A stretch of 64,000 nucleotides of DNA from Bidens hawaiensis. Lineage: Eukaryota > Streptophyta > Magnoliopsida > Asterales > Asteraceae. Below are positions 1-10,493 of the stretch, in pieces. The stretch spans positions 558,001 to 622,000 of the forward strand of contig JAIQDT010001109.1 in NCBI GenBank assembly GCA_021521415.1. The letters run 5' to 3'. The notes beneath the pieces are model-generated. The model was not told where the DNA came from and did no database searches. It saw only the letters and a program-made list of their open reading frames with translations. The position numbers and the translations under genes were made by a program. The first letter of the stretch is position 1; each line of letters starts with the position of its first letter.

Positions 1-58
1 TTCGAGTCTAAGCTTGTAGGATGCTTAATTCTCTTGAACTTATGCTCTGATACCAACT
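1..58 (-). other. Retroelement 5' leader with tRNA-iMet primer-binding site
   Basis: Read on the minus strand, positions 56-44 are TTGGTATCAGAGC, the complement of the 3' end of plant initiator tRNA-Met. The rest of this stretch is nearly identical to the leaders next to the primer-binding sites of element B (22500-22552) and element C (35541-35599), so it is the start of a B/C-family internal region running off the left edge of the window. The LTR to its right, however, is not of the B/C type. Confidence 0.75.
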
Positions 59-314
59 TGTAACCACCCAGCTACTACCGCACCATAATATTGTCCGCTT
101 TGGCTGGGACGTACCACCATCGCCTTACGGATTTGCTTTTGGTTGCCCAGGTGGTCACCCATCCTCATACTACTCCCATCTGAGCATGCTTCACTGTGGA
201 ATTTTCCTCTTATCCACTACCGTTAAGTGCCCAAAACACGTTATGATGGGGAAGGTATCCACCTCTTTATAAAGAAGTCTTAGTTCTCCTTCTCAATCGA
301 TATAGGATGTCACA
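59..314 (-). mobile_element. Cassandra-like LTR
   Basis: On the minus strand this 256 bp block starts TGTGACATCC, ends GGTTACA and is followed directly by a primer-binding site, so it has LTR limits. A TATA-like CTTTATAAAG lies at about 268-277. The block contains a 5S rRNA-like module (141-203). Cassandra TRIM elements are known for short LTRs (roughly 240-350 bp) that carry 5S-derived Pol III promoter sequence, and the size and the LTR start fit. Only one LTR is in the window, so the other end and any target duplication cannot be checked. Confidence 0.7.
141..203 (-). promoter_or_regulatory. 5S rRNA-like Pol III promoter module inside the LTR
   Basis: The minus strand contains GGATGGGTGACCACCTGGG preceded by GAGTAGTATGA and TGAAGCATGCTC. 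These line up with the plant 5S rRNA segments around GTTAAGCGTGCTTGGG, GAGTAGTACTA and GGATGGGTGACC (the A-box, intermediate element and C-box region). It is too short and too diverged to be a working 5S gene and is best read as the 5S-derived promoter of a Cassandra-type LTR. Confidence 0.7.
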
Positions 315-699
315 GTCTCACTTATAACTCTTTTCCCTACAAGATTTCCATTGAAACAATATTTTCAAACATTTTCTAAACCCACACAATAAGACGAATC
401 ATGTGGACCATCCGATGATGAAAGTAATTATGGTACAAAACATAATTATCGAAGTCCTCTCATCAAAATCATAATGCATAAGATTGTGTGTCATAATATA
501 GAATCGAAAGTAATTGGGATAACGATACAAATGTGAAGATGATAAGGACATGGTGAATACGTCGCCTGTACGTCCTATATATAAGTGCCCTTATCGGATT
601 CCATTTGGAGCGTTGTTGTGACCATTCAAAGTTTTGTATTATGATTAATTTTAAAATTTTATTTAAAATTTTCTTTTCCTCAAAATTAATGGTTTTCTT
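315..699. other. Unassigned stretch
   Basis: There is no ORF of note, no tRNA-like box and no recognisable repeat. It lies between the Cassandra-like LTR and the 3' end of a plus-strand gypsy element, so it may be decayed internal sequence of that element. Confidence 0.4.
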
Positions 700-1575
700 A
701 TCGTATTAATTAATTTCAGGACGAAATTCTCCAAAGTAGGGGATACTGTAACAACTCAATTTTTCCATGTAATATTTTCATCCGTTTACCCAACGCGTTT
801 CGATGTTCGAGAAGTTTTATCAATAAAATATTACGTCTATTGAGTATTTATTATTTTATTAATATTTGTGTATTATATTTATTTAATATATAATAAATAA
901 CTTTGATTTATATTCAATTTTAACCCTAAATAACACTTTAACCCATTGATGTTTCCATCCCAAATTTTGACGGACGAAATTGTAAAATCTGCAACATTAA
1001 TATAGTATAATATCCCAACCCTTTACCCTGTTTAACCAACCTATTTTCATGATCCAGAACCAAACCGATGACCCTGTTAATTTTCTTGCACCACAATTGA
1101 CGTCATAATATTGGAAATTGAATCAAAGGTTATGATAATCTTGCCATAAGCGGCTAACCGACAAATGGAATTAGGAAACAAGATCAAATTCGTTACACAT
1201 TAACTTATTACCAAGTCGACCTAAGTTTTTTTTAGGTAATATGCCTTACAAAATTGTTATAAAGCAATTAAACATACAGAAACTATCCTTTAACCACGCC
1301 AACATTAACCCCATAGTGAATTGTATTACCTTGGTCTGCACATCGTTTTTTAATTCTAGTTCTTGTCATCATCATATAGATCTAATAAGCCATCATTTAA
1401 ACAACTTATAAGGTAATTAAATACATAGTCATGATCGTCTTTCTATCCTCTTCTTTAACCCCCAAGGTTTGTCGGCTATAGATTAATGAATTGTCCGATT
1501 TATCTTGTCAGGGTTCATAGTGTAAACTGGTTCATTGTCTGCTTTGATATATTTTGTTCGTTTTGGTGTTTAAAC
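700..1575 (+). mobile_element. 3' end of a plus-strand Ty3/gypsy element and its LTR start
   Basis: At 718-746 the sequence CAGGACGAAATTCTCCAAAG then GTAGGGGATAC resembles the end of a gypsy internal region (the common 'GGACGAAATT' run before the polypurine tract). An LTR-like start TGTAACAACTC follows at 747. No pol sequence of this element is visible to the left, so it is truncated. The right end of the LTR could not be placed; 1575 is only the point where a tRNA-like SINE head begins. The rest is AT-rich without coding potential. Confidence 0.45.
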
Positions 1576-1584
1576 AAGATAACA

Positions 1585-1670
1585 CTCTAGCCCAGGTGGC
1601 TAGAGTATTGCGCGTTGTTGGTTAGACCAGCCGGGGGCGCGGGTTCGAGCCACCCTTAGCCCATTTTGGG
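1585..1670 (+). repeat. tRNA-like SINE head (A box and B box)
   Basis: TAGCCCAGGTGGCTAGAG at 1589-1606 matches a Pol III A box and GGTTCGAGCCA at 1642-1652 matches a B box, about 50 bases apart as in tRNA-derived SINEs. The flanks do not form the seven-pair acceptor stem of a functional tRNA and no anticodon arm is evident. I could not find a clear target-site duplication or tail. Confidence 0.55.
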
Positions 1671-2166
1671 TTATATTTTTGGTATTTATCCTTGAAATTA
1701 TTATATTAATACTTTTATCAATTGAATTAATATTATAAATATTATAACACCATAAATAATCAGTACTTTTATAAAATTTTTACTATATATAATACACCAA
1801 ATGAGGGTAAATTAAGACACATCTTTTTAAGTAATTTACAAATAATAAAGCACATAGTAATTTACAACATCAAAACTCACTTGTTTTTAACTTCTTTTAA
1901 ACTACTTACAACTTTTCCCCCTCAAGTATAATCAATTTTTTATAAATTTAATATATAGTTACAATTATTACCCTTAATCTTTTACTAATGCTTATTTATA
2001 TTTTCATTTTTAACCCAACTTCCACCATGATTTTTAAACGTTAATAACTTTTTCGTACGTTAATATTTATTTAAAAAAATTTTACCATAAAAACAAGAAT
2101 ATTTTTCTCTTTAATTTGAGTATGATATTGTTATAGTTTTTTTTAGTTAAAAGATAACATTTTGTG
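1671..2166. other. AT-rich intergenic DNA
   Basis: Nothing recognisable; very AT-rich, without ORFs or clear repeat structure. Confidence 0.5.
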
Positions 2167-2374
2167 TAGGGGTGTTTGCGGTATGGTTTTGACGGTTTTC
2201 AAGTTAAACCGTGAACCAAACTGTTGGTAACAATTTTTGTCGCCGTAAACCGACACTGAACCAATGAAATTGAAAACGGCTGGCTAAAAGCTAAATAAAA
2301 GATCAACCGTGAAATCATACCATTGACTGATTTCAACAGTTTTACGGCTTCAAATTAAACAATGAACACCCATA
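2167..2374. mobile_element. Candidate hAT-type MITE
   Basis: The left end TAGGGGTGTTTGCGG and the right end ...GAACACCCATA form imperfect terminal inverted repeats (TAGGGGTGTT against TATGGGTGTT). The TAGGGGTGTT start is common in plant hAT elements. The 208 bp body has no ORF and holds repeated 'aaccgtgaa' motifs. An 8 bp target duplication could not be identified. Confidence 0.5.
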
Positions 2375-2410
2375 AACATGTTACGTGATTACCAAGTCTA
2401 TGTTTCCTGC

Positions 2411-2434
2411 TGCATCGTGCGGGCACCCGTCTAG
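2411..2434 (+). mobile_element. Possible Helitron 3' terminus
   Basis: A short stem CGGG-CA-CCCG (2420-2429) is followed one base later by CTAG and then T, the arrangement seen at many Helitron 3' ends (hairpin then CTRR, inserted before T). The stem is short and sits closer to CTAG than usual, and no matching 5' end was identified. Confidence 0.25.
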
Positions 2435-2524
2435 TATATATATATATATATATATATACATGTGTGTGTGTGTAATAGATTATTAAACATTTATAAAGGT
2501 TTTAATATTTAAAAAGAGTTTTAA

Positions 2525-2566
<42 letters not shown>
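2434..2566. repeat. AT and GT microsatellites
   Basis: (TA)n from about 2434 to 2458, a short (GT)n at about 2460-2473, and a second (AT)n at about 2529-2566, within very AT-rich DNA. Confidence 0.9.
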
Positions 2567-2570
<4 letters not shown>

Positions 2571-2913
2571 TTAACATAATCTTGTTAATTAATATATTAA
2601 GATATAGTTACAAATATTTTATAAATGATCGTATTTTGTTAATTTCTATTATTTACAATAATAATTTAATAAGAAATCTTTATTAATAATAAAAATATAT
2701 AAATACATTAAACGTATTTTTAGTTTAAAATAAAAATTTTAAACAAATCTCTTTATTCAATCTATCCAAAATTTTATAAATATTTATTTGAGTATTTTAT
2801 TAATTAAAATATATTATTTATTAATGTGAAAATTCTAAATAATAAAGTAATAAAAAATCTTTGTAATATTTAGCTTTCGCGAACCCCTATCTAATTTTAA
2901 TTCATTTTAAAGA
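2567..2913. other. AT-rich intergenic DNA
   Basis: No gene, RNA gene or clear element end is visible. The composition is strongly AT-biased. Confidence 0.5.
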
Positions 2914-3137
2914 CACCGTTTCTGGTGCCCTACTTTGACGTTGGATTTACTCATAAACACAGTTTTAAATATTAGAGTTAATTAAAACTATTCGCGGAAT
3001 ATAAAACTTCAACCATTCAATACAAAATATTCAAATCTTGTCTTTAAACAAAACATAAAACATCATATTAAAACATCATGACAATTCTTCTTGAGATGCC
3101 AGCCTCTTCAGTTCATGCCATGTGTCTCCCTCTTTAT
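2914..3137 (-). mobile_element. Fragment of a B/C-family gypsy LTR
   Basis: This piece follows the start of the element C LTRs (28096 and 35600), including the motifs TACTCATAAACACAGTT, CGCGGAATATAAAACTT and GAGATGCCAGC. The LTR start is mutated, and the piece stops at about 3137, where it meets the primer-binding site of family A. It is an old truncated copy. Confidence 0.65.
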
Positions 3138-3145
3138 AACCAATG

Positions 3146-3158
3146 GCTCTGATACCAA
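3146..3158 (-). other. tRNA-iMet primer-binding site left of LTR A
   Basis: GCTCTGATACCAA on the plus strand is TTGGTATCAGAGC on the minus strand. It sits directly beside the LTR start at 3163, exactly as at 10477-10489. About 25 bases of matching internal sequence (CTTTATAACCAATGG) precede it. A left-hand LTR of a minus-strand element should be a 3' LTR with flanking DNA here, so this primer-binding site is out of place for a simple two-LTR element. Confidence 0.8.
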
Positions 3159-3162
3159 GTTC

Positions 3163-5375
3163 TGTAACACCCCGTAACTGCAGCGGAAACGTAAACGGGA
3201 TGCAATGGACACGTCTGATATCAACCACATTGTTTATAAAGAAAACTGAATACATTAATATACTTCAAATTACATTATCTCATAATTCATTACCGTCTAG
3301 GTGATACACACATCATACAATACGATACATAATTCTATGTAATATAATGTATCCTAACATCCCACACACAAATCTTACACACATCAAGCACTTAGCACGT
3401 AAGCAATCACTTCATCTTAATTGTACCTGAAAAGCATGTGAGAAAACAGGTCAACTACGAATAATTGGTGAGTTTCACTAATTTAAACAACTGTGACAAA
3501 TCATTATAATACTCATATATTAGTGATGTAATTATGCTGAGCCCACAAGTGAAACCTCTGTTAACCCAGTACTGTACCCGTTCCGGGGGCAATGTTAACC
3601 CAGAAACACTTCTAGGGACATCTGGGGACACTGTTAACCCAGTACAGTACCCATTCCGGGGGCAATGTTAACCCAGAAACACTTCTAGGGACATCTGGGG
3701 ACACTGTTAACCCAGTACAGTACCCATTCCGGGAGCAATGTTAACCCAGAAACACTTTTAGGGACATCTAGGGAAACTGTTAACCCAGTACTGTACCCAT
3801 TCCATACGATTCCCGTACAATCAAATATTTATAAATACACGCAAATCCATGCGTTCAGTATGTACTTAAACATTTCAATAGTAACATGCTTTCCGCCCCA
3901 GGAAAATATTTAAAAACAATTCAGAAAAAGGGGCTCGTGAAACTCACCTTATCGTAAGCAATTAAGTAACACAGTACGCCAGCTACTAGTCCGGATCTGT
4001 AATACGATTCCTAGGTCCGTTACTATACAATCATTATTAATATAACTTTAACCGTGTTAACCGGTACATCTGGGGACACTGTTAACCTAGTACTGTAACC
4101 GTTCCTGGGGCAATGTTAACCCAGAAACACTTCTCCGGACTCAGATTGTGATATCGTTTAGAGTTCACTAGTCAAAATCACTATTAGTCGTTTTTCCCGT
4201 TTTGCGTGCCTAGCACGGTTATCCGTTTTACGTTTCAAAAATGTGTTTTGTCACACACGACCCGAAAATAGTTGTTGACTGATAATTTTATTAAAGTTGT
4301 AAATTTAGAACTCGATTTAGACGCTCCGATTGGCCGTGGGACCCGTTTCCGTCTTTAATGCACCGGAAACTGTTAAATTGGATAAAATTACTCAAATCAT
4401 CCGGATTATTTTCGGATGATTTATTTTTACTTGTATAACTCAATTATATGAAAATAGTTCATTTTTAGGGTTTTTATACGCCAGTCAGCTCGTTTAGGCG
4501 AACTTTACCGGTTTACGCGTTTTAAGCTTTAAAAGTTTGTTTTTATTTTCTTTTTAGCACAAATAATTATCCTTTTAGTCTCGGATCTTGAAATTTTGCA
4601 TAAATCACCTTTTGACAGTGGGGAATTTTATAAAAATATTTCCGGAATTAATTTTTATATGTAAAATTTATTTATCTATTTTTAAACACCATTTAAACAC
4701 TAAATATGTCGTAAATACCAAACGATCTTAGAAAAATCCCAAATTTTTCCTGGATGACCCCTGCCATCCCCATAGTCCCCTGTAATTTTTCCAGAACTAA
4801 AATCTCTTTTTACATGCCATTTTAACTAAAACCGAGCTAGAAAACCCTAGAACTCGTTTAACCGAAAATCCTACTTAGACTTCTCCAACTGACCTAAAAT
4901 TTTGTGTGTGACTTATACATGTTATAAAAAGCTTATCTAGAATTTTCTAGAATTATCATGATATTTAACTATTTTTCACCATTTTTGGCCAAAACCGAGC
5001 ATTAAATTCACCAAATATTCATCCTTTGTCCAAAAATTATCAAAAATTCACAGATCTCTTATTTTCATGTATATAACACCTCTGTAAAATTTCATGACCT
5101 AAATCTAAACCGTTCACAATCTGTTCAAAAATCCATAATCGAACATAAACCGAATATACCTTTTGTTTTCCGCCACTACAAGCTACAAACTCGTCTTTCC
5201 GCCTTATCTACCACTAAATACAGAACCTACAACCAACATACCACAATACCAAGTAAGTTACACTCACAATCAAGCCTCTTACACTATTGTTTCGGTTATT
5301 GTTTCAAAACTAAAGTTTAAACCGTAAAAATTCGTTTTTGGTTCGTTTAACTCCTTTATTGGACCAAGATCCCTT
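3163..5375 (-). mobile_element. Left LTR of gypsy element A, truncated
   Basis: It matches 10494-12707 of the right LTR almost base for base in length (2213 against 2214 bases), starting TGTAACACCCCGTAAC and ending abruptly at CAAGATCCCTT. The last 866 bases of the full LTR (12708-13573) are missing, and the sequence continues straight into integrase remnants. That is a deletion spanning the LTR/internal boundary. The LTR carries the same 70-75 bp tandem repeats as its partner. Confidence 0.85.
3554..3800 (-). repeat. Tandem repeats within LTR A (left copy)
   Basis: About three and a half copies of a unit of roughly 73 bp containing CTGTTAACCCAGTACAGTAC, ATTCCGGGGGCAATG and AACACTTCTAGGGACATCTG. 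A further diverged copy lies at about 4066-4135. GTTAACCCAG recurs twice per unit. Confidence 0.85.
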
Positions 5376-5657
5376 CGTCATGGATTGGGATGAAATGCGA
5401 GGATTGGTTAATCGATCCGCGATTACCTAAATTGCATCATGTCCTCGGGAAGTCTTAGGGAGATGTGTCACAAAATCCACCGTGATTTGCTCCCACTTCC
5501 ATTCGGGAACTTCCGGTTGTTGTAATATCACAATTCTAGCACAAGTCGTACACTTACCGACCTACGTTGCTATATCCTTTTTCATACCCGGCCACCAGTA
5601 GATCTCCTTCACATCCTTGTACATCTTATCCGATCCCGGATGTATGGAATATTTCGA
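5376..5657 (-). pseudogene. Element A integrase remnant
   Basis: The minus strand continues from the pol frame into integrase sequence. The zinc-binding region is visible as [11 protein letters not shown] followed by CTTCA, with an in-frame stop between them. It breaks off at the LTR junction at 5375/5376, so the catalytic core and any chromodomain have been lost. The element cannot encode a working integrase. Confidence 0.75.
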
Positions 5658-7568
5658 TCAATGCGCTTCGTTTATGATCAATTCACGAAGGTCATGGAGG
5701 GTCGGAATCCAAACCCGATTTTTGAAATAGAGAATTTCGTCCATGAGCTGTTCGAAATTCTTCTCATTGCCGTAAAGTCCCTCCTTTTCCAATTTTTCCT
5801 CTTTCAACGCCTCACGTTGAGCGACTCGAATCAGGTCCGAAAGGTTCGACTGGACCATCATCCCCAGCGCTCGCACTCGCAATGGCTTAATCCGATTTTT
5901 CCTACTCAAGGCATCGGCTACAACGTTAGCCTTGCCGGGGTGATAACGGATGTCACAGTCATAATCGCTTAACAACTCGACCCATCTTCGATGCCTCATA
6001 TTCAGTTCCTTCTGATCGAATATGTGCTGTAAACTTTTATGATCGGTGAAGATGGTGCACTTCGTACCGTAGAGATAATGTCTCCAGATTTTAAGTGCGA
6101 AGATAACCGCTCCCAGTTCTAAGTCGTGAGTAGTGTAATTTTTCCCGTGTACTTTTAACTGTCGGGAAGCATAGGCTATAACCTTATTATTCTGCATCAA
6201 CACGCATCCTAACCCTCTATGCGATGCGTCACAATATGCGACAAAACCATCGTCTTCATCGGGGAGACTTAGAATCGGCGCTTGGCACAATTTTTGCTTT
6301 AACATTTGAAACGCCGTTTCCTGCTCTTCTCCCCACTCATACTTTCGATCCTTTTGAGTCAGGAGAGTTAAAGGTTGGGCGATGCTGGAAAAGTTCTCTA
6401 TAAATCGACGATAATATCCAGCTAAGCCTAAGAATTGGCGGATTTCCTTTGGCGATTTAAGCGCTTGCCAATTCTTAATTGCTTCAACCTTACTCGGATC
6501 AACGTGTATTCCTTGATGGTTCACAACGTGACCGAGGAATTGCACTTCTTGTAACCAGAAGTTACACTTGGAGAATTTTTCATACAACTTTTCCTGATTC
6601 AGAAGCTCTAAAATTATTCTTAAGTGTTGCTCGTGCTCTTCTTTACTTTTCGAGTAAGTCAAAATATCATCAATAAACACGATGACGAATTTGTCGAGGT
6701 AGGGTTTACAGACTCGATTCATGAGGTCCATGAACACTGCCGGCGCATTTGTTAGCCCGAAAGGCATAACTAAGAACTCGTAATGGCCGTAGCGAGTCCG
6801 GAATACGGTTTTTGGGATATCTTCCTCCTGAATTCTAACCTGATGGTATCCCGATCTAAGATCAATTTTTGAGAAATAGCTCGCACCTTGCAGCTGGTCA
6901 AACAGATCATCAATTCGGGGAAGAGGGTACCTATTTTTGATTGTTAACTTGTTCAACTCCATGTAATCAATGCACATTCTAAGGCTCCCGTCCTTCTTTT
7001 TCATGAATAATACAGGTGCACCCCACGGGGAATGACTAGGACGTATGAATCCTTTATCCAACAATTCTTGCAACTGATTGGATAATTCTTGCATCTTGGA
7101 CGGCGCAAGTCGGTAGGGTGCTTTAGCAACAGGGCCAGCTTGAGGTATTAAATCGATTCTGAATTCGACCTGTCGGGTTGGCGGTAATCCAGGAAGTTCT
7201 TCTGGGAAAACTTGTGGAAATTCTCGTACCACCGGGATATCTTCCACCCTTTTCTCCTCAGAAACTGTGGCCGTCAAGCTTGCTAGATACGCCACGCATC
7301 CCTGGCGTATATATTTTAACACCTTGAGGTGGGATATAAATGGTATCATTGTGCCCGACTTCTCTCCTTGCACTAACACCTCTTCGTCATCCGACACCCG
7401 GATCTTGACGATTTTCTTTTCACAGTTTATTTCCACTTTGTTACGTGCTAACCAATCCATTCCCACTATCACGTCAAAACTAACTAATTCTACCGGTAAT
7501 AAGTCAATCAGGAAGGATTGATCGTTCAGAATAAAAGGGCAATTCCGAACTATCTGATTGACTATCAT
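5658..7568 (-). CDS. pol: Ty3/gypsy pol: protease tail, reverse transcriptase, RNase H
   Basis: An open 636-codon frame. Residues 1-45 are the end of the aspartic protease (VIVGMDWL). Residues 110-310 are reverse transcriptase, with [12 protein letters not shown], a YHQVRI segment, MPFGLTNAP and the catalytic FIDD at about 298-301, where many gypsy elements have this form. A connection domain ([16 protein letters not shown]) follows, then RNase H with YCDAS, FTDHKSL and DALSRK (about 440-560), then the start of integrase. The first Met is only where the frame opens; the true protein is a longer Gag-Pol polyprotein. The style is that of Tekay/Del-type chromoviruses, an inference because the chromodomain is deleted here. 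Confidence 0.9.
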   Translation of the reverse strand: MIVNQIVRNCPFILNDQSFLIDLLPVELVSFDVIVGMDWLARNKVEINCEKKIVKIRVSDDEEVLVQGEKSGTMIPFISHLKVLKYIRQGCVAYLASLTATVSEEKRVEDIPVVREFPQVFPEELPGLPPTRQVEFRIDLIPQAGPVAKAPYRLAPSKMQELSNQLQELLDKGFIRPSHSPWGAPVLFMKKKDGSLRMCIDYMELNKLTIKNRYPLPRIDDLFDQLQGASYFSKIDLRSGYHQVRIQEEDIPKTVFRTRYGHYEFLVMPFGLTNAPAVFMDLMNRVCKPYLDKFVIVFIDDILTYSKSKEEHEQHLRIILELLNQEKLYEKFSKCNFWLQEVQFLGHVVNHQGIHVDPSKVEAIKNWQALKSPKEIRQFLGLAGYYRRFIENFSSIAQPLTLLTQKDRKYEWGEEQETAFQMLKQKLCQAPILSLPDEDDGFVAYCDASHRGLGCVLMQNNKVIAYASRQLKVHGKNYTTHDLELGAVIFALKIWRHYLYGTKCTIFTDHKSLQHIFDQKELNMRHRRWVELLSDYDCDIRYHPGKANVVADALSRKNRIKPLRVRALGMMVQSNLSDLIRVAQREALKEEKLEKEGLYGNEKNFEQLMDEILYFKNRVWIPTLHDLRELIINEAH

Positions 7569-7900
7569 GGTTTTACCGTTAGCGACTTCTACGGTATAAG
7601 GTTCTATGGTTTCACTAATTGGAAGGTTTGCTATCGATAGGAACTTAACGGAGACAAAACTTCTATCGGCGCCCGTAAAAATATCACTGAAGCCTATTGA
7701 TTTAAAACTACAACATACTTAATACCACCTTTGGATCATGACGTGCTTTATTCGAATTACTCACAAAAGCACGGCTCCTTGCTTGATCAGAGTTTGATGC
7801 TTGTTATGAGGTTCGTCTTCCAACGACACTTTGGTTCAACTTTGGGCAATTTCTCTTGAAACGTTCTGTACTGCCACATTCATAGCAAGTATAACTGTTT
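7569..7900 (-). pseudogene. Element A protease start and gag zinc knuckle
   Basis: Conceptual translation of the minus strand shows a CCHC knuckle of the form CYECGSTERF...C at about 7840-7890. Downstream is a protease active-site region TGADRSFVS (about 7640-7680) leading into the open pol frame. Frameshifts and stops separate these pieces. This orders gag before protease before RT, as expected for gypsy. Confidence 0.65.
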
Positions 7901-10476
7901 GGCATAATTTGATTTCTTTGGATGGATTGTTATTGAAGCTGTTGGGTTCGGAGTGGTTGTACACGAATGGGTTGGGGTTGCCGGTTCACATGGCTTCAAT
8001 TGGTTCTACAATTGGGGCATTACGTCCATCTTTACCCCACCTGTGGCCTACTATCACCCGACATTTTTCTTCCTGACGATAACCATATTTTCCACATCTA
8101 GGGAAGGACCCTTCATGCGGTTCATGTTTCACACCAGAACTTGTCTCAGTATAATTCTGGGTTGTAGGACATACCTACTTATTCAAAAGACTATTTTGCA
8201 CTATACCGTTATCATTTCTCTTCTTTAACACTCGACGTCTCACCTAACGTCCTTCCAGTCCGCTTCCCATAGAGTCAAATATATCAATGCTGGCTTGTGA
8301 CACAACCCTTCCAAAGGTTGTATATTTTACAGAATTGACTATACTCCTTATCGATGGAGTTAGTCCCCAATATAGCGCTCACTTCGCTTAGTTTCAGGAG
8401 TAATTAGCCATGTTACCAGACATGACAATTCCTTCAAACGATTAGCGTGTTCTAAGTGATCAGCACCCAACATTTCTCTCTCCCATAGCTCAGTTTCCAA
8501 TCCCTGAACTTAATTACTCGAATAAAAGTTCTCTAGCCCAAGAATTTTAAATTCTGACCATATTATCTGAGTAAAAATTTTCTAACTATAATCTTGTACC
8601 ATCGTGTTCCATCACGATACAACATAATCTACCAACATATCTGTAGCATTTTTCACTACACAATGTTCTAGACTCTTGCCAATATCCTTAACCATTTCGA
8701 TCTTTTCTATCCACTTGCTAACCTATTCCTCCCTTTACCATCAGTAAACTATTAATAATTTCCTTAACACAACCAACAAACATATCCTTCATACCGGATC
8801 TAATTCATTACGACTACTATTCATGTTTAGTTTATAACTAATACTTGTAGTCATAATAGTATTCGGTGGGACATTATCACTCTTAGTAATACCACTAAGA
8901 ATTGAAGTATTCATATTCATGTGATTGCTCGATCTATAATTCTGCGATCACATTTGCATCAACACTAGCAGTGATCTGTGATACGACATTCGGTATCATC
9001 ATCTGCTATCTTTGAGCAATCAACTGGATCATATCAATCTCCATCATTGGAGTTACTCTTTTTATGTCATTCTGCCGTACCCATCCCGTACGCAGTAATC
9101 AATGCTAATCTCACCGTATAACTCGTTACCAGCTCAATCATAACAGCAGGTACACATACACACCAAATATTATCATACATATTACACATACCGGTATCTA
9201 GTATATATGTCCCACAAATATAATAACATATGGACTTAACCTAACGTCGGTTAACGTTTAGATACGTTTCATAACCCTTGTCACCAACTGACATATAGAT
9301 CTTTCTCAACAAAGATTAATGTTTAATATGCTTGATTTCAATACCCTTCTGCATTTCAGCATAACCGATACATGCTCACCGTGAGCACCAAACGATTACG
9401 TACCACGGAATTATAATATCCGTGTCTATTTGTATATCCGGCATACACGGTATACCATCTACGAACGAACAACCGACTATGCTATAATGATTCCAACACC
9501 TCTTTGTGTATGGGTAATCATTCTATTCGAGGTTACATGGGTATAGGCCTCTAACGGATGTAAGGATAACATAGGGAGTTACAAGGTTCAAGGTAATCGC
9601 GCAACCCATGTTGCCTTCAAATATTATCAATTACTATTATGGGAAACTCTATCACTTGCTCAGTCAATGTCCTCAGGCGTTCTAGGTTCGCTAAAATCGG
9701 TAACACTCGATCTGGAGGTGGTATGTCTCATATGTTTGAGAGTGTGAAATACACATATATATTTCTATATATTATTTTTATCTGCTCATTTATTATCAAA
9801 TTTATTATTAATATTATTATTATTATTTTTTTTTAATTTTTTTATTTTTTTATTTTTTACCTTAATGGAATAAGAATGGGTTCACGTACAGGTCCGTCCG
9901 TACGTGAGGGTCGGTGGTTCGGGTGAACATAGGGGGTTATTAGGATATACAGTACCGGTGTTGGTAGGGTAAGGGATTTATTAATTTTGGTTGGGAGTGA
10001 CGGTTACTAGATATTTCTGGTTAATGTCAAACGGGAGATCTAATTTGGTACTATCATAACTATGGCCCGATAAGTCAGACTTATCATCAACCGATGCTCT
10101 AGAAATTTCTGCATCCTCGGTACTTTTATTATTTCATCCCCCGGTTCCTTATCTGGGTCCTATTTCTCAATACATGTACCACGAGATATGTACATATATA
10201 TATATATATACATTTGCACGTATGAATAATATTATATACTTTATACATATGTTGCCATTTTTACCTATTAATGTACCCAGTGACTTCCCCTGAATTCCCT
10301 CGTGCGGACAAGTCTGTTATTATGTTCCGGACCATAATAACTCACTTGTCCATCCAAGTTCATCCAGATCCCGTCACTATATATATTATTAGTTGATATT
10401 CAGATCCTATAATACTTGAGCTACTGGTTATATTTTAGGTATCTTTTAAAGACATCCTAATTCTTTATAACCAATG
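7901..10476 (-). pseudogene. Element A gag and leader, decayed
   Basis: By position this is the gag gene and 5' leader of element A, between the zinc knuckle and the primer-binding site. No reading frame of useful length survives on the minus strand, and I cannot identify gag motifs with confidence. An AT- and T-rich block (9740-9860) and a short (TA)n (10195-10212) lie in it. Confidence 0.5.
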
Positions 10477-10489
10477 GCTCTGATACCAA
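10477..10489 (-). other. tRNA-iMet primer-binding site of element A
   Basis: TTGGTATCAGAGC on the minus strand, five bases from the LTR end at 10494. This sets the orientation of element A (minus) and marks the right LTR as the 5' LTR. Confidence 0.85.
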
Positions 10490-10493
10490 GTTC

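Noticed and set aside
141..203. A functional 5S rRNA gene
   Set aside because: Only the internal promoter part resembles 5S, with many differences and no full-length match; it is LTR sequence.
1585..1670. A functional tRNA gene
   Set aside because: A and B boxes are present but the acceptor and anticodon stems do not form.
3554..3800. CRISPR-like array in LTR A
   Set aside because: The repeats are contiguous with no unique spacers and lie in a plant retrotransposon LTR, so they are ordinary tandem repeats.
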